Of a stretch of DNA of 64,000 nt, positions 35,601 through 46,310 are shown piece after piece. Within the stretch, counting starts at the first letter, position 1. The number at the start of each line of letters is the position of its first letter. This DNA is from Chrysoporthe austroafricana (lineage: Eukaryota > Ascomycota > Sordariomycetes > Diaporthales > Cryphonectriaceae). The stretch covers positions 372,001 to 436,000 of the forward strand of contig JYIP02000003.1 of the NCBI GenBank assembly GCA_001051155.2. Direction: 5' to 3'. The notes beneath the pieces are model-generated. The model was not told the origin of the DNA, did not search any database, and saw only the letters and a program-made list of their open reading frames with translations. A program made the position numbers and the translations under genes.

Positions 35601-36307
35601 CCCGAGATGTGGAGGTCGTGTATCACACCGTGACGCAGCACGCCCCTCAGGAGACACCCATTCGTGTGGTGGAGACCATCTACAGCACAGTCACAGAGTC
35701 TGTGATCGAGCCCCCACCTGCGCAGGCATCGATTGAGCCAGCCGAAGATGCGGGTGAGTTACCACCCACCGGTGTGGACCCCAGCGTTGATTTGAACCTC
35801 CCGAGCTTCGATGCTCTCGACGGCGGAGACAGCACCATCGCTACCCCGTCTCCACCCGTCACCCCTGTTGGACTTGATCCGTTTACCTGCCCCCTGCTGC
35901 CCCCTCAACCGGAACCTGACTCTAACGACGAAAACCTCAAGACCGACGCCTCTGATGGGGTTGAACTCGAAGTGGGCACCCGGAATCCAGAGACAATGGT
36001 GTCGACGGAGATTCCAGCCAATGATCAGCATAGTTTGAGTAGTGCGCGCTCAGCATCGTGTGATGGAGCGCACGCTGTGCATGTGGGTATTGCTGCCGCA
36101 TCCGAGCTGCATAATTCCGCTCCATCCTTTGCAACATCCGAGACACAGATGGCCAGCGAGACCGAGACAGCCATGGAGGCTTTGTCCGGGGTGGAACAGC
36201 CTCTAGAAACCGAAACAGACGACGGGGAGCTCCAGGTGCGCCCTGGTGACTATGGTATGGGAGGAGCCGACGAGACTGTCTGCAAGGCGCCAGGTGGATT
36301 GTGGTAG
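32657..36307 (+). CDS. Large coiled-coil protein with one membrane segment
   Basis: A single-exon frame of 1216 residues. An acidic, Ser-rich N-terminal half is followed by a conserved-looking globular segment (about 390-580). That segment opens LLHVTLLPLRWGYGDVLDHF and contains HWCKTCRGDIRY. Next come a Gln/Glu/Arg-rich coiled coil (about 590-750) and a single hydrophobic helix near 893-912 (VAIAVLVLALAMLAG). After the helix come three YxTVT-type repeats (about 960-1015) and a disordered tail. Such proteins occur across filamentous ascomycetes, some under the name pathway-specific nitrogen regulator, for which I see no DNA-binding motif. A membrane-tethered scaffold is a better guess. The start could be the next ATG (MEEATHIPQ) or lie in an unseen upstream exon. 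Confidence 0.8.
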   Translation: MHGRRRDHDFEIHVDEDCLSPTMEEATHIPQPDLPAEEAENNAVIDQPAEDLVSAVDAGIAIESGATDDPEAEEHEPSAEELGRSGAGLEPTDEHAEVDHEDIVDDTRTDLEHEDAPEPSEFGYTTTDTEAQDDDASSVTESVHLKRRHSFRTEALIQAAARAVVSMRQDGDGEGQQQSEYEDGSAASTATDENEDTDDTLQLGHDDASSSRPESSASYSLRSPTEESSVGDGAYSSSHHGTEDDLFSIHSPLSSRDSADGHCGDDAFEQMTEKGGDSPHVRSRVVSGVSVSGASEMSDLSRLSRYEEEDFVPTSRSNRPAFRSPSSVRAIQMSSPTPSVYSSQTRSPKVPSSFPTISRLGSPTVSGQYPPKGRSTPSRFKPQEAPLVLLHVTLLPLRWGYGDVLDHFEAKKSAPMPFSGEGMKNLRGAWRQVQDRLGDTVLERGILLPHPQNDYEILEERLLEALELPLRRRARILECGHYLGPSSEMSISDDVESESEYMSDAEGSEAGTRQEKRHWCKTCRGDIRYEELGSERVFRIKVYASNGLMSAGAWEACWKEMERVDIEVEPIVDSDIRDDLMKLAAAMDEEHQQRLEEEQNQQIEEGQRLQLEVEHRLSLEQQRRELEAQRQKFEEERRQAAEESQRKLEEERRKIEAEQRQRLEEERRQKFEEDRRLLEAQRQQFEEQRLELEEQRKLIEEEQRQHLEESRRQELELEHKILDEQRQELEEARQQFEEEQRQIAAPRSTSRTSYVEDDIASQSRDGAASTELGARRRESDRLREIYGHDRTQSEGLLTNSSPSIHIHVDSNRQRDEDQNSRQLATIPAHGDGGAHASPIHEARHPDPYISQRPPPSAPEQAFQRRDTQRKSLDAASLPELVGETIRVLLQDPKNVAIAVLVLALAMLAGQYGKGPDRGVDIYTPPQHYQPHQLDTREPVGQVVMNTPPAVQQAQSVWSAASHSVETIYKTVTAEPIQKPIVSRDVEVVYHTVTQHAPQETPIRVVETIYSTVTESVIEPPPAQASIEPAEDAGELPPTGVDPSVDLNLPSFDALDGGDSTIATPSPPVTPVGLDPFTCPLLPPQPEPDSNDENLKTDASDGVELEVGTRNPETMVSTEIPANDQHSLSSARSASCDGAHAVHVGIAAASELHNSAPSFATSETQMASETETAMEALSGVEQPLETETDDGELQVRPGDYGMGGADETVCKAPGGLW

Positions 36308-37030
36308 AAAGCACGAGGGTGGTGTAGCTGCCGTAGCGGGAACGTACATATATTCAGCCCGCGCAGTTGTATATATTCAGCGATCAGGTTATGAACGATG
36401 ACACACGACAGACAACATGGTATATAGTATAGCTTCAATTCAAGCAGTCATGAGAGGCACGTGCCGTCACTAGCTATATTCGGTGGAGGGTTGGATTTAT
36501 TCCCTCTCATCCCACCCCACAGTGCACTGGAAGATGTGATATGACTACGGCCAACGTGGTGCCAGACCCTCCTCCTTGGTCGCCCCCCAACATGAGTGAT
36601 AGCGATGATCCCCATCTGCACGGCGCCGCAATCACGTTAGATATGACCCAGGTAACCCTGACGTCCGAACGCTGTGACAGATAATTATTGAACGTGATAG
36701 TCAGCTGAAGTGACTATAGCTCAGGAGGAGCAATAGAGGCAGGATACCCAAGTTGTAAAGTAACATGAGGAGAAATGCAGATTGTTGACGCAGATGCATA
36801 GGCTGACAGCCTGATTTGCAGCCGGCCCAGGGGCCCACCCAGTGGAAAAAGTCCCGAGATGCTTTTGAGATAAGAATCAGACCGCCCCAAGTATTTTCTG
36901 CGCTTTTGTCTAGATGCGAGGTGCCCACCGAACGGCCACCTCGCCCCGAAATGACAAGCCAAGCCGCTCTAAGATTTTCCAAACCAATGTATGCGCCAAC
37001 CCCTTAATCGCTCCGCTGCCGGGCGCACGC
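36308..37030. other. Convergent intergenic region
   Basis: Shared 3' flank of the coiled-coil gene (+) and chorismate synthase (-). AT-rich. No gene was seen. Confidence 0.6.
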
Positions 37031-38372
37031 CTACGCCGCCTGGCCGTTGCCGGCCGCTTGTGAATTCAGCGGCGGCAGCAGGCTTCTCGCCGTACTCCTG
37101 GCCTGCTGCGCGAGGACCGCGTCCATGAGCACCAGCGCGGCCATGGACTCGACGATCGGCACCGCCCGCGGCACGACGCACGGGTCGTGCCGGCCCTTGG
37201 CGGCCAGGACGCCCTCGCTCGACCCGTCGTACGTCGCGGTCGTCTGCTCCTGGCCGATGGTCGCCGCGGGCTTGAAGCCCACCCGGAAGTAGATGGGCGC
37301 GCCGTTGGTGATGCCCCCCTGTATGCCGCCGCTGAAGTTCGTCTTGGTCGTCAGCTTCGGCCTCGGCAGGCCGGCCCGGTCGGCGCCCGTCTCCAGCTTC
37401 TGCGCCGTCTCGGCGGCGATGAAGGGGTCGTTGTGTATCGAGCCGGGGATCTCGCAGCCGCCGAACCCGGAGCCGATCTCGAAGCCCTTGGTCGCGGGGA
37501 TGGACAGCATGGCGTGCGCGAGCATGGCCTCGAGCTTGTCGAAGCAGGGCTCCCCGAGCCCCGAGGGGGCGTTCTTGATCACGCACGTCACCGTCCCGCC
37601 GATGCTGTCGGCGCGGTCGCGGAAGCCCGCGATGTACGCCTCCATCCGCCGCGACGTCTCGTCGTCGGGACACCGCACGGGGAGGTACTCGTCGACGGTC
37701 TTGCGGTCGATGGTCTGCAGGAGCTTGAGGTAGTTAGGGTTCGTGCTGGGCGAGGGGTGCTCGGCGGTCGGGGGGAAGAGGTGCACGGCGCCGACGCTCG
37801 TGGTGAACGCGACGATCTCCACGCCGTACGCCAGCCGGAGGTACTTCTCGGCGATGGCACCGGCCGCGACGCGGCCGATGGTCTCCCGGGCGCTGCTCCG
37901 GCCGCCGCCGGAGGAGGCCTTGACGCCGTACTTCTCGAGGTATGTCCAGTCGGCGTGGGAGGGGCGCGGGTACAGGTCCATGGTGGCGTTGCCGTAGTCC
38001 TTGGGCCGCTGGTCCTCGTTCATGACGAGCATGCCGATCGGGGTGCCGAGGGTGACGCCGAACTCGGTGCCGGACTGGATCTGCACGCGGTCCTTCTCGT
38101 TGCGCGGGGTGGTGATGGCGGACTGGCCGGGGCGGCGACGGGTCATCTGCGGCTGGATGTCGGCCTCGGTCAGGGCCATGCCCGGCGGGCAGCCGTCGAC
38201 GATGCAGCCGACGGAGCGGCAGTGGGATTCACCATAACTGGAGATGAACACAGTCAGGCCAGGAACCGAGGGGCGGGGGAGGGCATCGAGGAGAGAGGAG
38301 GAGGAGGAGGAGGAAGAGGGTTTCGAGAGCAACGTACGTGGTGACCCGGAAGTGCTCGCCAAAGGTTGACAT
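37031..38372 (-). CDS. ARO2: Chorismate synthase
   Basis: Exons 38338-38372 and 37031-38237 give 413 residues. The enzyme converts 5-enolpyruvylshikimate-3-phosphate to chorismate, the last shikimate step, with reduced FMN. The tiny first exon encodes [12 protein letters not shown] and splices to [15 protein letters not shown], exactly rebuilding the family N-terminus. Other signatures are [29 protein letters not shown] and [12 protein letters not shown]. Length is normal for a fungal enzyme; fungal forms are often bifunctional with an NAD(P)H-dependent flavin reductase activity. An ATG inside the intron (38362) opens a longer but wrong frame lacking the true start. Confidence 0.97.
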
Positions 38373-39604
38373 GACTGGCTGCTTAGGAGGTCGAGGATGT
38401 TCCTCTATTGGCGGTTGGAGATCGAGACACGAGGGCACTGACGGCCAGACCCAGACGAATCAGACCTCAGGGCTTGTCGAGCAACGGTGGTGAGTCGATT
38501 CCAAGAGGCGCCCTCGAAAGACGTGAGCAAGCGATCTTCGGCTCCGGAAATTTCTCTTAGCAGGGCCAGGGTAGGGGCCAGGACCATGTCATCAATTCTC
38601 CAATCAGTGCCCCGCCATCCCCGCATGAGGGTCCCCCACCCACGCACCTGCAGGGTACCTGGGTACAGTACCTCAGCGGGAAGGGGGGGTGGTGTCTGGA
38701 TTATGTCATCCACGCCCTCCACGTCCAACTACATAGCGCCCAGCCGACTCCCTCCTCGTCTTTTCTCTGTCCCCTCTCCCCGTAAGCGCCGTAAGCGCCA
38801 TCTGCTTGTGGACAATTCGGAACAGCAGCCCGAATATCACGGTCGAATAGGCCAAGCGGCCGAAGTACTGATTTGCAGCATGGCCTGCCAGCTGTCTTCG
38901 TTGTTGACGGTGGCCCTCGCCACGCTCAGGATATTGTTGATGCGCCGTTGCAGTGTCTTGATTCTCGCCTCAACGGTCACGAAGTCACGACGGAGACCCA
39001 CTACACAGCCAAACCCGTCTTTCTCGAGCGGTCCTTCTCATCGCAGAAGGGACCGTAGCCATCACCTCCCTCACCATTGTCTTGGACCCCGGGATCCGGT
39101 GCTGCCAGGGTAACACCCCCGAACAACAACGCCCTGATGGCAAAATCTAAGAGATTCACACTGGTCTGACAGTCTTTGCATGAGTCGGCTGCAGATATTT
39201 GTGAGAATTCGACTTGTGGTTGAAAATGTCTTTCGAGAGATGCGATTCATCTTGACCATTCTCGAAGACAAGTTCACGACAGCTCTACACTGACTGCACT
39301 GGAGCTAGTTCATCGTCTCGCATATTGAGACGGAGCACTGCTGACAGGCCGTGACGAATATGGCATAATAGACTAGGATGCAAACATCACCTGGATTAGG
39401 CAGTGCTATATGCCGCCAAGGAGCTTGCATGCTGGGATCTGCACACTGCCTGAGGCACAGCTGCAGCAACATGAAAGTGCACTTTGGTCAAGTACTGCAG
39501 TGCGGGGAACAGTGTTATCTGCGTGGCGCAATATCAGCAAATTTTGCAATTCCGTCTATCTTTCTGGAAGCAGGTGTTGCCAAAGAAGCGCCTTGATCTT
39601 CGTA
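38373..39604. other. Divergent intergenic region
   Basis: This holds the promoters of chorismate synthase (-) and of the NACHT protein (+). Several open frames cross it on both strands, but none shows coding character or splice continuity. Confidence 0.5.
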
Positions 39605-42600
39605 ATGAAGTTGCCCTCGAAGCGTTCATCGAACCCCTTCCGGAAGCTCTTCACAGCTTTCGCGGCGGACTCGACAACATCTAGAAAGGGCAGCCCAGAT
39701 GATCTAGCGTCAGGGTCGGAGGCTCATGTCCAGACTAAGCTGGAAGAACACCCCACGTGCACCACGTGCAACACGAGCGACTCTCTGGCAGCGTCTGGGT
39801 CTTTTGAACAGAACATACGGGCGCCTAGCCCCTTGTTAGTTGGCAAACCAACGGAGGACTCGGCCATCGGCCTGAAGGTGGCTGTCAGCCAGCCATCTGA
39901 CCGGCCCGACTGCGTTGACATCGTAGCTCTGCACGGATTGAACGGCCACAGAGACCTTACCTGGACGGATCGTGAGACTGGCCTCAACTGGCTGAGCGAC
40001 GAGAGATGCCTTTCCAAGGATATCCCCAATGCGAGAATATGTACTTTCGGTTATAAATCCAAGACATATTTCAGCCGGTCAAAGTCGAGTGTCCATGATT
40101 TCGCCTCTGAGCTGCTTGCAGCGATCAGTACTCACAGGCAGAGCCCCGTCGAGAGACAGCGGCCAATAATATTCATCTGCCACAGCTTAGGTGGATTGGT
40201 CTTCAAGCAGGTACGCCTCGGCTGCCAGTTCGTCGGTCGGGATGTGACCTAATTTCAATACAGGCGGTCATCCGTGCACACGAGCAAAATGACTTCTACT
40301 CCGAGATCCTGGACAGGATCCAAGGAGTAGTATTCTTTGGGACGCCTCATCGAGGTTCAGACCTGGCCTTTTGGGACTCCGTAGCAACATCACTTGTCCG
40401 GGCCAGCACGCTCGGATATGCGACGAACCCAAAGCTATCGAAGGATTTGAAGGTAGACGCGGAGACGTTGAGACGGATCTCGGAATCCTTCGTTCATCGT
40501 GGGGCCAAGTTCGGAATCAGAAGTTTCTATGAGACCCAATACATGATAGGACTGAATCGACTAGTAAGTACAAGTGCAAACTCGCTTGGCCATGGCACTT
40601 GAGTCTGACCACCACTTTATAGGTCGTAGAGAAGGACTCAGCTTGCTTGAACTGGCCTAATGAGCTTGCCACTGCCTCTTCGGCTCACCATTCAAGCATC
40701 TGCAAGTTTCCACATCCGTCAGACCAGCGTTACCAAGCAGCAATCCTTGCAATCAAACAATTGATGCCAGAAGCCGATGGCCAGGCCGGAGGTAAGCTTC
40801 TCCCTATATTGGCCGAAGTGACGCTTATTTGCGTGGAACAGAGGCACGAGAACGCCCATTCACGCCACAGGAAGAGCAGTGCATGAAGGAGCTTAACTCG
40901 GGGTACGAGGATCATCTGAGCCAGGTGGACGATCCTGTTCCGGGGACATGCAAATGGGTCCTCTACCATCAACAGTTCCGATGGTGGGAATCTGCCGATC
41001 ACTCCGCTCTGCTCTGGATATCGGCGAATCCAGGCTGCGGCAAGTCGGTGATGGCCAAATTCCTCATCAGCCACTTACGATCCAAACTCGACAGTAACAA
41101 CCCGGCAAATCTCTTATACTTCTTCTTCAAAGAAGGTCTGGAAGAGCAGGACAATGCTTCGTCAGCCGTGTCCACATTACTGCATCAGCTTTATACCCAC
41201 CAACACCCCCTGGTCAGGCACGCCCTACCGAGATTCTTGAGCACCAACCGACGAGTCTTCAATCGCTTCTCTTCTCTCTGGACGATCCTTACGGAGTCCA
41301 TTCAAGACGAGACCGCTCATGAAGTTATATGTGTTCTTGACGGGCTTGACGAGTGTGAAGAAAAGTCCCTCGTCCAACTAATTCAGAGCATAGCCAACTT
41401 CTTCGACATGGGGACTAATAAAGGAGTCATATTCAAACTCCTCCTGCTTAGCCGACCAAATAGCCGAATTGAGTCAAGCCTCCGCCTGTCCATCAGCGAA
41501 GATGTGAACGACGACAGACGCACGGTTGGAAGTGAGAACCGGAGGCGGCTCATTGGCGAGAACGAGAGCGGGAATCTCTTGTCCGACATCGCCAAGTTTG
41601 CGAGACAAAAGGTGGACCAGCTCTCCAATACCTCCGCGCTTCCGGTCGACGTCCTAGAGCGTCTCGACAACCAATTGCTGGCCGGCGCCGACTTTACCTT
41701 TCTCTGGATCTCGCTCGTAATGCAGCTCATCGAGGATACACAGATCGATGGCATCTCTGTCGCTGAGCTGGAGCTCATCCTCAACACGAACAGGCTTAAC
41801 GACCTCTACGAGCGCCTCCTAGCCGGACGTCCGTTTCCACTCAAAACCAGAAAGGTTCTGTACATCGTCTTGGCCGCGGTTAGGCCCCTGACGATGAAGG
41901 AAATGTGTGTGGCCATCGAGATTCAACAAGATCACTATCCCGAACGAGACGACGATGGGCGGGAGGTACTTGCACAGCTCGAGGACCACGGGCTAGGGCC
42001 CACTCAGCCCCCCGAGTCCAACCCAAACGGAGCAGACGTCTCACACACAGACCGAGCTATTGTCAAAGACAATACTGTGTCGAGCCTAGACGAGCTGAGG
42101 CAGCTGCTACACACCCCCTTCGCCAACCACCTCCGGCAGATCTGTGGCCACCTAGTACGCATCAGGAATCGGAAGATCTATCTGGTCCACCAGACCGCTC
42201 GGGACTTCCTCCTGAAGGAGTCTTCTCGGCGCACACTGATCACCTCGACGCTTGGGGAGGCATCCTCTCGGACCGTGATGAACTCCCGCCCGTACCGAGG
42301 CCTCGTGAAGCGCGAGAGGTCGAGGTGGCGCCGCTCTATCCGGCCGGAGGACGCCAACCGATACCTGCTTCAAGTCTGCGCCAACTACCTGACCCTGTTC
42401 TCCTCGCTGCCTAACACTGACCGCGAGTGGGACCGCCGGGAAGTCAGCGACTATCTGCGGGAGTGCACGCGGGACCCGCCTCGGGCATTCTTCCAGTATG
42501 CTGCCAGCCATTGGACGAAGCATTACCGACCGGTCCGACAGGAGGGGGTCTATACCTTTGACCACCTGCTCCAGCCGAAGGACCCGATATTCAAGCTATG

Positions 42601-43066
42601 GATCTTTGTCCACCCGTCCTTCATCATGGGCGAGGAGAGGCTGGAGCCCACCTCTGGGACAAGCGCACTGTGGATCGGGGGAAGGCAGAAGACGAGCGAG
42701 AGTAGCCAGCGGCAGTCCAACCCAGTGAGCTCGTATTACAACCGGCCCAGAAACCAAAGATGGCAGGGCCAGGACTTCCAGAAGGTGCTCAACTACTTCT
42801 TCCCTGAAGAGGACATAGACAAGAGCATGGAGATGTACGACGAACAATTCCTTGCGGGCAGCCACTACTGGAGAGCGGACGAGAACAGCGCTGAAGTGGA
42901 CAAGGACGATGAAGAAGGTGAGGAAGAAGACACTGACAATATCCCGGACCGCATTCAGTTTTATCGTCGTCAACACCACGAGGAGCTGCTAGAGACCTAC
43001 TCGGAGTCAAGCAACCCGCTGTCTGCCGGTAGTGGCAATCCGCTGAACGGTTGGATTCGCTATTGA
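39605..43066 (+). CDS. Hydrolase-NACHT (NLR-like) protein without a repeat domain
   Basis: Exons 39605-40210, 40264-40563, 40623-40791 and 40842-43066 give 1099 residues. Residues about 103-350 form an alpha/beta hydrolase (VDIVALHGLNGH, then ICHSLGGLVFKQ with S194, then GVVFFGTPHRGSD), as at the N-terminus of many fungal NOD-like receptors. A NACHT ATPase follows, with Walker A ANPGCGKS (420-427) and Walker B VLDGLDEC (523-530). A helical region (HQTARDFLLKES, then FFQYAASHW) then normally leads into ankyrin repeats. Here it instead ends in an acidic tail (DDEEGEEEDTDN) without ankyrin, WD40 or TPR repeats. Such proteins act in fungal non-self recognition and programmed cell death. Introns are canonical. 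The start at 39605 is inferred. Confidence 0.85.
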
Positions 43067-43311
43067 GACAGTGCCCTGAACATAGTCTTTCCCCCTTTTT
43101 GTCAGGTCCTGTTCATTTGCTCAATCACCTCGAGACCTAGCCCCACAGCCGAGTTGTAGGAAGCCATCAAGTTCCGCAGCACGGCCCGATGTGTGGGAAG
43201 CAAGGGCCTCAGCACGCCTACATAATTATGGCGACCCCGGGAACTACTAATTAATCAAGGTCTGCACTAGCACAACCTGTATTCGACGTTGAGCCCCTCC
43301 CCTTCTCTTTC

Positions 43312-46195
43312 TCAGCCAGGCCTGAAATCCGGACCTATATCGCCGCCCTCAAACCCCATAAAAGGCATGTCCACATCAAATTCCAACAACTCGTTGTCCA
43401 AAAAATTCACCGGCGCCCAGCAGTGCATCCAGTTTATCCCTGTCCCGTGGTCTAGCCAAGGCCAACCCGCCCCCGTCGCCACCCCGCCTCCTCCAGCAGG
43501 AGCACCACCACTATGATCCGATTCCGCAGGCGTCAAGGCCGACGCCGCACCACCCCCGCCGCCAGGCACGGCGCTGCCCGCGCCGCCGGGCTGGTGTTGA
43601 CCCCCGTGATTCCCGCTGTGCGCGCTGCCACCCGCCATGGACATCAGTGTGCCAGCCAGCCGCTCCGAGTCCTTCTGGTGCCGGGTGGCGCTGGCACGCT
43701 CCAGGGCCTTCTGGAGGAGCTTGGCGGACCGGCCCGCCACGACGCACTCGTCCGCCATGATCTCGAGGACATCGATCGCCATACTGACCAGGTGGAGGAG
43801 GGGCTGGATCTCCACCTCGGCGGCCTCCTGGTTGATGTAGACGAGTATGATGGAGGCCGCGAAGATGGTGTAGGTCGTGTTGTAGAACCTGTGTGGGGTC
43901 GTGTCAGTATGGCCATAATTCTCGGGCATACAGGATGGCATGGGGAGTTCGCATCCGGCGGATGGGGAGGGTTAATCAGGAGGACGGACCATGTGCGGAA
44001 GAATTCGTGATATTTGTATGTCTCGTAAATGGTTTCGATGGTCTTCTTGGCCGAGTCGAGACACTTCTGGATGCCATCGTACGAGCCTGGTATGTGAGAC
44101 CTCTCTGCGTGCGTCGAGGTAAGAAGGATGGATCCGAAAGTCAGTATCCTCAGGTTGAGGTAGCCTGCGCGAGATGTCAGTGCCCGGCAGGTCTCGATCG
44201 AGACACAGTGACGACGCACGTATGTAGAGGACGAGCTTCTGCCGCTTCATCCAGATGGCCTCCTTGCCGCTGTTCACGATCGACTGCTCCGCAGCCTGGC
44301 GCGGTCGGATATTCTCCGGCAGGCCAGCGAGCCAGTCGTCTAATATGCGCTCGATCTGCTGGGCGAGCTCCACAGTCCTCGATGTCGTGTTCTGGGTCAG
44401 GTAGACCTTGATACACATGTGGCGCGTGATCCGCGAGAAGTCCACCATGCATCTTATTATGGCGCAGTAGGGAGGGTCGAGAAGCGCGAGGTCGGAGCCC
44501 GGTAGTTCCGAGACGTCGGTGAAGGGGAAATCGCGGTTGTGGTATTCGTCGTTACCCAGACTGCTGGGGCGTCCCATCGCGAACGACAGCTCTCTACAGA
44601 GAGGGGGTCAGCCAGGGGGGCGGGGGCGACACTGGTAAGGAAACTTACTCTTCTAGTGAGTACAGACCCCTAAGTCCACGTGTTAGCATACCTACGCCCG
44701 TCAGGCCATCGCAACGCCACTCACCACCACGTCCTGGCCTCGGCTTTAATCAGGGCGGCGCTCTTCTTGGATTTTGGGCTCGGCTGGCGGTTGATACCCA
44801 TGGCCAATGCCGTCCGACCCGCGAGGCCAGTATAAAAGTATGACCCTGGACGACGTAAGACACAGGGGGGCGGCGGAGAGGATGCAGATGGACCCACAAT
44901 GCGAGTTCAACTCGTTCTGGCAGACCTTGGCCTGGCAGACCGACAGGTCAGCCCAGCTCAGCGGGAGAGGGGGAGGGGGACGGCAGCATGGCGCTTACCA
45001 GGAAGAACTGTGCCTGCACCATCTCCAGGTCCGTCACGATCTCCAGCGAGGTAAAACGAAACCTGGCCTCGTTGAAGAATTTCCTGCTCCACTGCTGGTT
45101 GCTGATCCCACCGATGGGCTCCACATCCCTGTACCCCACGAGGGCGCCGAGAGACAGCACGCTGTAGTACAGGGGGACGAAGCTCGCCTGCTGCTGGATG
45201 GCGGCCTCGTCGCCGGACCACAGCACCTCGCACCGCTCCAGGAAGGAGGCCTTGTCGAGAATAGGGTGGATGTAGTGTATGGACGAGAAGAAGTTGTGCA
45301 GAAAGACGCTGCACTGGCGGTAATGCGTCGACTCGGCGGCCGACACGAGCTTCTCGACGCCGGCCTGGGGGGTGATGGCGACGCCGCCGGTATCCACCAC
45401 CGGCGGGGAGAAGCCCGGGTTGTGCAGGCTCGAGAGCAGCACGGCGGCCGCAGCGTCGGACTCGGAGTGGTCATCGCTGGCGGCGTCGGCGTCGTGGGGG
45501 TGCCGGCCCCCTCCGGCCTGGATCTGCGAGAGCAGGGCGACCGAGGACGAGCTGCCGTAGAACTCGACGTTGCGGGTGTGCTTGTTGATGCCCGTGACCT
45601 CCTGGCCGGCCGGCACGCTGGGGCGCGACCGGGCGGGCGGCGACGGGAATCCCGCCTCGGTCGAGGGCGAGCCGCGTGAGGTGGAGGCCCTCAAGGTCGC
45701 CGGGCCGTTCGCCGGGCCGTCCGCCGCGCGGCTGTTCGGCGCAGCCTTCTGCGCTTCGGCGGCAGCCTTGAGCTGGCGGATCTCCTCCTCGAGGGCCCGG
45801 ACGTATCTGCATCGCGAAGGTCAGCAACGTGGCAGTCGGTGCGTGAAAGGGGGGGAGGAAGGGGAGGAGACGAGAGGTTGGGCATACTCCGGGGTAAACC
45901 GGCCCCTGGTCACGTCCTGGCCCTGATAGATACACTCGACATTGCGATCTGTACGGTCCGGGAATCAGCAACCCCCCAGGCTCTCTGCCCACGGCCCACA
46001 AGAGGGGGGGGAGGAGGAGGAGGGGCCAGACGTACTCCTGCAGTAGGTACACGGGTACAGCTCGTCGCACTTGTTCTTCTTGAGGCGGCAGAAGTTACAG
46101 GCCCGGGCGGCCCGGGGCCGGCGGACCCTGTGGCCCGAGTTCTGGGAGTGGGTGAGCGACGGGGGCTGCGGGAGCTGCTGGGCCTCCGGGCTCAT
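43312..46195 (-). CDS. Zn2Cys6 transcription factor with fungal-specific domain
   Basis: Nine exons (46036-46195, 45888-45948, 44999-45806, 44898-44931, 44725-44845, 44649-44669, 44220-44593, 43990-44164, 43312-43888) give 776 residues. The zinc cluster CNFCRLKKNKCDELYPCTYC spans the first exon and ends in CIYQG in the second. A short linker and coiled coil follow (EYVRALEEEIRQLKAAAE). The fungal-specific regulatory domain (PF04082 type) contains SVFLHNFFSSIHYIHPILD and TALAMGINRQPSPKSKK, then WWGLYSLEEELSFAMGRP across a 21-base micro-exon. The acidic end (LLEFDVDMPFMGFEGG) may activate transcription. It faces the quercetinase-like gene across 1.2 kb and is its best candidate regulator. One intron uses a weak donor (GTCCGT). 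Confidence 0.87.
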
Positions 46196-46254
46196 GGTGA
46201 CAGGCGGCGGTGACGGCGGTGAGGGCCGTCGCGGGTGCGGGCGGCAGCGACGGC

Positions 46255-46310
<56 letters not shown>

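Noticed and set aside
37187..38344. 385-codon plus-strand frame opposite chorismate synthase
   Set aside because: Antisense shadow of a certain gene caused by high third-position GC.
38229..38438. 69-codon minus-strand frame starting [20 protein letters not shown]
   Set aside because: It contains the true first exon of chorismate synthase, which begins at the internal ATG 38372. The remainder is leader and intron read-through.
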